Of a stretch of 15,314 nucleotides of DNA, positions 7,928 to 12,789 are shown in pieces. Numbering within the stretch: the stretch's first letter is position 1; each line of letters begins with the position of its first letter. This stretch comes from an uncultured Clostridium sp. (GTDB lineage Bacteria; Bacillota; Clostridia; TANB77; CAG-508), in assembly GCA_900556135.1 (NCBI GenBank), contig USNR01000032.1, positions 1-15,314 on the forward strand. Reading direction: 5' to 3'. A model generated the notes under the pieces. The model was not told where the DNA came from. It saw only the letters and a program-made list of their open reading frames with translations, and did not search any database. The position numbers were made by a program, and so were the translations under genes.

Positions 7928-8938
7928 TCATATTTTCATTTGATATTCTGCTCCCATATGTTTATATGCTTCTGGCAGTGGCACTCTCCCTCTCGGAGTT
8001 CTCGCCATAAAGCCTATCTGTATTAGATATGGTTCATATACATCTTCTATTGTGTCTAAATCTTCTCCTACTGTTGTCGCTAAGGTTTCTATTCCAACTG
8101 GTCTTCCTTGATATGTATTAATCATAATATCCAATATTCTTCTATCTATCTTGTCTAAACCTAATTCATCTATTTCTAACTTTTCTAGTGCCATATTGGT
8201 TATACTTAAATTTATCTTTCCATTTCCAACCACTGTAGCATAGTCTCTTACTCTTTTTACTAGTCTGTTTGCTATTCTTGGCGTTCCGCGAGATCTTTTA
8301 GCAATATTTTCTGTAGACTCTTCATCTATTTCTATATTCAATATTTTAGCTGTTCTATGGACTATTGTTTTTAAATCTTCTTTATCATACAACTCTAATC
8401 TTTCTACAATTCCAAACCTATCTCTTAAGGGTGTTGTTAAAGATCCCGCCTTAGTTGTTGCTCCAACTACCGTGAATTTTGGTAGATTTAACCTTATTGA
8501 TTTTGCAGTAGGTCCTTTGCCTATTATTATATCTAATTTATAATCTTCCAAAGCTGGGTATAAAATCTCTTCTATGCTTCTATTTATTCTATGAATTTCA
8601 TCTATAAACAAGACATCTCCTTCCGAAAGTCCTGTCAATAATGCTGCAATATCTCCTGGTTTTGTAATTGCAGGTCCAGATGTTATTTTTATATTACTCC
8701 CCATTTCATTGGCTATTATCATTGCTAATGTTGTTTTTCCAAGTCCCGGAGGGCCATATAACAATACATGGTCCAATGGCTCTTTTCTTTTTTTAGCAGC
8801 CTCTATGTATATTTTCATATTTTCTTTTACTTGAGTTTGTCCTATATATTCATTTAAAAGCTGAGGTCTTAAATTTGTTTCTAGCTTTTCCTCTTCTCCA
8901 TCTTGAATATCCGGACTTAATATATTCTCTTTACTCAT
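7928..8938 (-). CDS. ruvB: Holliday junction branch-migration ATPase RuvB
   Basis: RuvB forms hexameric rings that, with RuvA, drive branch migration of Holliday junctions in recombination repair. All hallmarks are present in 336 residues: Walker A GPPGLGKTT (62-70), Walker B LFIDEIHR (110-117), sensor region FTVVGATTKAG (155-165), arginine-finger segment LRDRFG (171-176), RGTPRIANRL, and the C-terminal winged-helix domain ending TPRGRVPLPEAYKH. It is full length. AAAGGAC lies 10 nt before ATG 8938. Its gene neighbours are odd: neither ruvA nor ruvC is in the window, and it sits between glycan genes with only 18-23 nt gaps, so it is co-transcribed with them. Confidence 0.97.
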   Translation of the reverse strand: MSKENILSPDIQDGEEEKLETNLRPQLLNEYIGQTQVKENMKIYIEAAKKRKEPLDHVLLYGPPGLGKTTLAMIIANEMGSNIKITSGPAITKPGDIAALLTGLSEGDVLFIDEIHRINRSIEEILYPALEDYKLDIIIGKGPTAKSIRLNLPKFTVVGATTKAGSLTTPLRDRFGIVERLELYDKEDLKTIVHRTAKILNIEIDEESTENIAKRSRGTPRIANRLVKRVRDYATVVGNGKINLSITNMALEKLEIDELGLDKIDRRILDIMINTYQGRPVGIETLATTVGEDLDTIEDVYEPYLIQIGFMARTPRGRVPLPEAYKHMGAEYQMKI

Positions 8939-8961
8939 TTTAATTTTTGTCCTTTATAGTT

Positions 8962-9906
8962 TTATTCATTCATTTCTTTTTCTCCATTATATTCATCAAC
9001 CAAATATAATGGTCTATTTTTAGATTCATTAAATATTCTTCCTAAATATTCTCCCATAATTCCAATTAATATTATCTGTATACCAGAGAAGAATAATATA
9101 AGCAATATCGTTGCTTGAAATGCTTGTATAGCAATATGAAGTCTTATACATTTTACTATAACATATATAAAATATATAAATAATGCCATAAACGTTGGAA
9201 TGCTTAAGTATGTAGAAATTCTTAATGGAGATGTTGTGAATGATGTTATTCCGTCTATTGCTAAATCCATAAGTTTTTTATAATTCCATTTTGTTTTTCC
9301 TGCTATACGTGGATCTCTATCATATAATATTTCTTTTTTATTATAGCCAATCCAGCTAAACATGCTCTTAGAGCATCTTCCCGTCTCTCTCATTTTTCTT
9401 AATGCATTTACACATCTTCTATCTAATAATCTAAAATCCCCGGTATCTTTTTGAATTTCAACTTTAGTAAGACTTTGTAATACCTTATAATACATTTTTG
9501 AAGTAAATTTCTTTAACCATGTTTCGCCTTTTCTTGATCTTCTTCTTGCATATACATCATCATAGCCTTGTTCCCATAATTTTATCATTTCTGGTATTAA
9601 TTCTGGTGGATCTTGTAAATCTGCATCCATTATTATGACACAGTCACCTGTCGCATAATCCATTCCTGCTATCATTGCTATTTCTTTTCCAAAGTTTCTA
9701 GAAAAGTCTACATATGATATTCTTGAATCTTCTTCTCTCATTTTCTTTATTTCTTCTAGTGTTTTATCTTTGCTTCCATCATTAACGAAAAGAAGTTCAA
9801 AATCATAATTTTTTATTTCGTTCATTATTTTTGATACTCTTTCATATAAAAAAGGTAATGATTCCTCTTCATTATATGCTGGTATTAATATTGTTATTTT
9901 CCTCAT
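8962..9906 (-). CDS. GtrB/DPM-like polyprenyl-phosphate glycosyltransferase (GT2)
   Basis: A 314-residue GT2 enzyme. Residues 1-215 are the cytoplasmic catalytic domain: IPAYNEEES (8-16), FVNDGS (40-45), DADLQDPPE (94-102, metal and sugar-nucleotide binding), DVYARRRSRKGE and TGDFRLLDRR. Two membrane segments (~230-255 and ~262-288) and the GEYLGRIF-E-K-RPLYLV ending are typical of GtrB, CsbB and YfdH. It would transfer a hexose from a nucleotide sugar to undecaprenyl phosphate on the inner face, supplying the lipid donor for the GT-C enzymes downstream. No GtrA-like flippase is in the window. AGGAAG precedes ATG 9906, 36 nt after tagO. Confidence 0.88.
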   Translation of the reverse strand: MRKITILIPAYNEEESLPFLYERVSKIMNEIKNYDFELLFVNDGSKDKTLEEIKKMREEDSRISYVDFSRNFGKEIAMIAGMDYATGDCVIIMDADLQDPPELIPEMIKLWEQGYDDVYARRRSRKGETWLKKFTSKMYYKVLQSLTKVEIQKDTGDFRLLDRRCVNALRKMRETGRCSKSMFSWIGYNKKEILYDRDPRIAGKTKWNYKKLMDLAIDGITSFTTSPLRISTYLSIPTFMALFIYFIYVIVKCIRLHIAIQAFQATILLILFFSGIQIILIGIMGEYLGRIFNESKNRPLYLVDEYNGEKEMNE

Positions 9907-9942
9907 TTTACTCTTCCTATCTCTAATATTATTTTTATTCTA

Positions 9943-11049
9943 TTAATTATCTTTCTTTGCGTCTATATTTTCACTATCTTCTTCTGATAATTTTATTATA
10001 TCTTTATAACCTATTGCAACAATGGCAACAACCAATAATGCAAATGATATGGCTTTCCATATGCCACTTTCCAACAATATGATAGCTGTCATTCCCAGTA
10101 TTGCAGTAACACAGTATAGTATTAAAACAGCTTGTTTTTGAGTATATCCTCTTGCCATCAATCTATGATGTAAGTGCCCCCTATCTGCTTTAAACACACC
10201 TTTAATTGATTTTGTTTTTACTATTCTTCTAACAATTGCCCATAGTGTATCAAAAATCGGTAATGCCAGCACCATTATTGGAGCAATTAAAACAATCGCT
10301 GTATATGTTTTTGCTACACCTAAAATTGAAATTATAGATAAGGCAAATCCCATAAAGTTTGACCCTACATCACCTATAAAGGTTTTCGCTGGACTAAAAT
10401 TATATGGCAAAAATCCTACTATTGCTCCAGCTAATGCTGTAATTAGAACTACAGCTATAATAGGAGATTCATTTAAAGAAAATATTATTAATAATGATAT
10501 ACACGATATTAATGTTATTCCTGAAGACAATCCATCTAATCCATCCATCAAATTAATAGCATTTGTAATTCCAACAATCCATCCTATGGTCAATATATAG
10601 CTAAATACATCATTTAGCACAACACTATTTTCTTTGAATGGTATTACAAAATTATCTATTTCTACTCCACTTTGCACAACAATTATTGCTGCTATCACTT
10701 GTCCTGCTAATTTAACTAGTGGCTTTATTTGTTTTACATCATCAATATAACAAGTTATTCCTAAAACAACCATCCCACAAAAAATTCCAATTGACTTTCT
10801 AGCTAATCCATCATCTCCTAGATTTATTTTCCCCTCTATGGTCATTGAAATTATTAAATATACCACTGAAACCACAAATCCTGATATTACAGCTAAACCT
10901 CCTAGTCTCGGCATTGGCTTTTTATTAACTCTTCTATCTGCCGGCATATCAACAGCCCCAACTTTTTTAGCTAATCTTATTGTATATGGCGTAATTACAA
11001 AGGCTGTTATAAAAGCTAATAAAAATGCTATCGCTATATCTCCCCACAT
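9943..11049 (-). CDS. tagO: Undecaprenyl-phosphate GlcNAc-1-phosphate transferase (TagO/WecA family)
   Basis: A 368-residue polytopic enzyme that starts wall teichoic acid or a related polymer by moving GlcNAc-1-phosphate from UDP-GlcNAc to undecaprenyl phosphate. Family motifs: RVNKKPMPRLGG (40-51), DDVKQIKP (103-110), NAINLMDGLDGL (163-174), FIGDVGSN (224-231) and the WecA/TagO-type RGHLHHRL (290-297). MraY has a different histidine signature and the gene is not next to mur genes, so TagO/WecA is preferred. About ten to eleven membrane segments are visible. GAGAGG lies 8 nt before ATG 11049. It is the first gene after a strong promoter and leads the operon. Confidence 0.92.
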   Translation of the reverse strand: MWGDIAIAFLLAFITAFVITPYTIRLAKKVGAVDMPADRRVNKKPMPRLGGLAVISGFVVSVVYLIISMTIEGKINLGDDGLARKSIGIFCGMVVLGITCYIDDVKQIKPLVKLAGQVIAAIIVVQSGVEIDNFVIPFKENSVVLNDVFSYILTIGWIVGITNAINLMDGLDGLSSGITLISCISLLIIFSLNESPIIAVVLITALAGAIVGFLPYNFSPAKTFIGDVGSNFMGFALSIISILGVAKTYTAIVLIAPIMVLALPIFDTLWAIVRRIVKTKSIKGVFKADRGHLHHRLMARGYTQKQAVLILYCVTAILGMTAIILLESGIWKAISFALLVVAIVAIGYKDIIKLSEEDSENIDAKKDN

Positions 11050-11089
11050 ATTTAATACCTCTCTATTTCTTTATTACATTTCTTGTATG

Positions 11090-11117
11090 ATTATATCATA
11101 TATCATTATTTTTTCAA
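11090..11117 (-). promoter_or_regulatory. Promoter of the tagO-led operon
   Basis: On the minus strand TTGAAA (11112-11117) and TATAAT (11090-11095) are spaced by 16 bp, and ATG 11049 follows about 40 nt downstream. It lies just after the terminator of the preceding gene, as expected for an operon start. No equally good promoter was found between the downstream genes. Confidence 0.75.
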
Positions 11118-11126
11118 CAAAAACAT

Positions 11127-11162
11127 ACAAAAATAATGCAATAAACCAATTATTTTATTGCA
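11127..11162 (-). terminator. Rho-independent terminator after the coiled-coil gene
   Basis: Read on the minus strand, the arms at 11154-11162 and 11137-11145 form a perfect 9-bp stem (core GCAATAAA / TTTATTGC) with an 8-nt loop, followed by ATTATTTTTG. It lies 39 nt beyond the stop of the coiled-coil gene and directly before the tagO promoter, so it insulates the two units. Confidence 0.8.
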
Positions 11163-11201
11163 CTATTTCATATTATTATTTCATAACCTTAAATTTTGTA
11201 A

Positions 11202-11735
11202 TTATATTGCAGCCGATGTGACTTTTTCTATAGCAAACAGCTTATCTACTTTAACTTCATTTATTCTAGATCTATCATCTATCTCCTTAATTTCTTTTTG
11301 TAAAGCTTTATGTTTTAACCCATTTTCTTCAAAATACTTTTGGAACTCAGTTTTGTTCTTTTTATTTTCTTCCATGTATTTTTGAAATTCAGTCTTTTCT
11401 TTTCTATCTTCTCTGTCTCTATTTTCAACATATTTTCTTGCTAAATTAAAATCTGTTCTTATTTCCATAGAGACCTCTTTAACTTCTTTCATGTCACGTT
11501 CAAGATTTGCAACTTTAGTCTTCATTTGTTTCATATCATTTTCCAAATTTGTAACTCTAGTCTTTACTTCTTTCATATCATTTTCTAAATTTGCAACTCT
11601 TTCTTCTAATTTTACAAGCCTATCTCTTACCTCTAAAACAATTTCTAAAATTTTGTTAATTTTTTCATTTTCCATTTTTATTTCTCTCTTTCTTTTATTT
11701 TTTCTCGTACTTTTGTTTATAATACTTTTACTCAT
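11202..11735 (-). CDS. Coiled-coil protein of unknown function
   Basis: A 177-residue, highly charged protein with no membrane segment or signal peptide. After a very basic N-terminus (about 20 residues, many Lys/Arg) comes a long coiled coil. Residues about 41-86 contain three near-identical 14-residue units with the core VANLENDMKEVKTR (two heptads each); further charged helix follows with TEFQKYMEEN and TEFQKYFEEN. The start at ATG 11735 has AAGGGGG 7 nt upstream; ATG 11675 (MENEKINK) is possible but has a weaker site. It has its own promoter and terminator. The basic tail could bind nucleic acid or membrane, but that is a guess. It is probably a structural or oligomerising protein. Confidence 0.75.
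   Translation of the reverse strand: MSKSIINKSTRKNKRKREIKMENEKINKILEIVLEVRDRLVKLEERVANLENDMKEVKTRVTNLENDMKQMKTKVANLERDMKEVKEVSMEIRTDFNLARKYVENRDREDRKEKTEFQKYMEENKKNKTEFQKYFEENGLKHKALQKEIKEIDDRSRINEVKVDKLFAIEKVTSAAI
11484..11611 (-). repeat. 42-bp tandem repeat, three copies, inside the coiled-coil gene
   Basis: Matching points recur at 11490, 11532 and 11574, exactly 42 bp apart (14 codons, two heptads). The copies differ by only a few bases, mostly silent or conservative, which suggests recent tandem duplication. Copy number could vary between strains without breaking the frame. Confidence 0.8.
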
Positions 11736-11761
11736 TGGTTACCCCCTTATTGTTATTCCAA

Positions 11762-11790
11762 ATTATATATTGAATAAAAAAATAAATCAA
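11762..11790 (-). promoter_or_regulatory. Promoter of the coiled-coil gene, overlapping the upstream terminator
   Basis: On the minus strand TTGATT (11785-11790) and TATAAT (11762-11767) are 17 bp apart, giving a leader of about 20 nt before ATG 11735. The -35 box lies inside the 3' arm of the terminator of the upstream gene. Confidence 0.6.
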
Positions 11791-11841
11791 GGGCCATATT
11801 CCTTGATTATAGTTCATTTTCTTCAATATAGCCCTTGATTT
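11776..11841 (-). terminator. Long terminator hairpin with an alternative internal hairpin
   Basis: On the minus strand the arm at 11831-11841 (AAATCAAGGGC) pairs perfectly with 11784-11794 (GCCCTTGATTT). Five more pairs follow after one mismatch, and then comes a run of seven T (11776-11782). Within the loop, AATCAAGG (11801-11808) can pair with the same 3' arm (11785-11792), giving a second, 8-bp hairpin before the same T-run. It lies 7 nt after the stop of the cadherin-like gene. Confidence 0.82.
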
Positions 11842-11847
11842 CTTCAA

Positions 11848-12708
11848 TTAATGCTTATTTACTCTCTTTTTATCTTTTTTTGCAAAAATTCCAATAATTA
11901 TTACTACTAAAACCATAACAAGAATCGGAACAATTATTTTTACACTGCTATTTTCTTCTGTATTGACAGTTTCTTGTTCTTGTTTTTCTTTTCTGTATAC
12001 ATTAATTTTATATACTGATTCTTCTCCGCTTTCTGCTTGCACCTTTACCGTTACAACATTATTTCCTTCTTTTAAATCTGCATTTCCAGTAATTTCTACA
12101 TTCGAGTCATTTTCTGCTATTGCGTTCAATTTTATAGATGTTGTCTCGTTATAAACTTCACATTTATATTCAAATGTATCTTTATTAAACTCTGGTGAAA
12201 TTTCTATTTCCTCACTTTTTCCGTCAGACATAATTGCATTGATTTTTAGTTCGTCTAATTTTGGTTGTCCTTTTTCTATCTTTTTGTTTAATCTTATAAA
12301 ATAAGTTCTTTCTGTACCATTTTCAGCTTTAACATCAATTTTTAAATTATTTTCTCCAGATTGAAGCTCTACTTTACCATCTCCTGTAATTGTTGCTCTT
12401 TCATCCTCTGCCATCGCTTTTATCATAACAGAACTTACATTAATATCCTCATTAATAGAATAATTTATAGTTTGTTTGTCAAATTGTGGAGTTAAACTGT
12501 AGCCCTCAATTTCCAAATTTGATAAATAGTTATTGCTTGACTTCCCTGCATTTTTCGCATCATCTTCTTCCTGCTTCTTCAGATCTTCTGCTCCTTGTTT
12601 ATCAGCTGTTGCATCATCAAAATCTGCAAATCCTGCATATGACACTCCTGTTAAAAATATAGACATCAATATTACTAAAGTTATTAGATTTTTTATTATT
12701 TTTTTCAT
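11848..12708 (-). CDS. Secreted membrane-anchored protein with two cadherin-like beta-sandwich domains
   Basis: A 286-residue surface protein. Residues 1-25 form a signal peptide (KK, hydrophobic core, likely cut after SYA). A charged linker (26-58) is rich in Asp, Glu and Lys. Two repeats, about 61-141 (YLSNLEIEGYSLTPQFD to TYFIRLN) and 150-239 (KLDELKINA to SVYKINVYR), follow the pattern of the Cadherin-like domain (PF12733 type): LxxLxIxG-x-L-P-F-x-x-x-x-x-Y-x, then ATITG and G-N-x-x-x-x-V-x-AE-G-x-x-x-Y. Near the end are a membrane helix (~257-275) and a basic tail. It is an adhesive or structural wall protein facing outward, not an enzyme. AGAGGA precedes ATG 12708. It lies 81 nt after the glucosaminidase gene and probably shares its transcript. 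Confidence 0.88.
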   Translation of the reverse strand: MKKIIKNLITLVILMSIFLTGVSYAGFADFDDATADKQGAEDLKKQEEDDAKNAGKSSNNYLSNLEIEGYSLTPQFDKQTINYSINEDINVSSVMIKAMAEDERATITGDGKVELQSGENNLKIDVKAENGTERTYFIRLNKKIEKGQPKLDELKINAIMSDGKSEEIEISPEFNKDTFEYKCEVYNETTSIKLNAIAENDSNVEITGNADLKEGNNVVTVKVQAESGEESVYKINVYRKEKQEQETVNTEENSSVKIIVPILVMVLVVIIIGIFAKKDKKRVNKH

Positions 12709-12712
12709 TTAG

Positions 12713-12750
12713 TCCTCTTTTCTTTTAGAGGGCAACTCGCCAGTCGCCCT
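12713..12750 (-). promoter_or_regulatory. Leader hairpins before the cadherin-like gene; possible ribosome-site switch
   Basis: On the minus strand AGGGCGACT (12742-12750) pairs with AGTTGCCCT (12729-12737) around a GGCG loop, 9 bp with one G-U. No T-run follows. The 3' edge of this hairpin overlaps CCTCT (12727-12731), which can instead pair with AGAGG (12714-12718), the ribosome site of the next gene. The two pairings exclude each other. The G-U pair would be an A-C mismatch in the opposite RNA, which favours a role in the minus-strand transcript. Confidence 0.45.
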
Positions 12751-12760
12751 TTAAGTTTTT

Positions 12761-12789
12761 ATTCTAATTATTACAATTTTTTAGTTAAA
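12761..12789 (-). promoter_or_regulatory. Weak candidate promoter before the cadherin-like gene
   Basis: On the minus strand TAGAAT (12761-12766) resembles a -10 box, but the sequence 17 bp upstream, TTTAAC (12784-12789), matches the -35 consensus poorly. It would start a transcript carrying the leader hairpins. Confidence 0.25.

Noticed and set aside
10838..11221. Long plus-strand open frame opposite the start of tagO
   Set aside because: It lies antisense to a clearly recognised TagO gene, has no ribosome site, and its composition is that of the complement of a membrane protein gene. Other plus-strand frames at 2505, 3433, 4437, 5205, 11158, 11491, 11963 and 13602 were rejected for the same reason.
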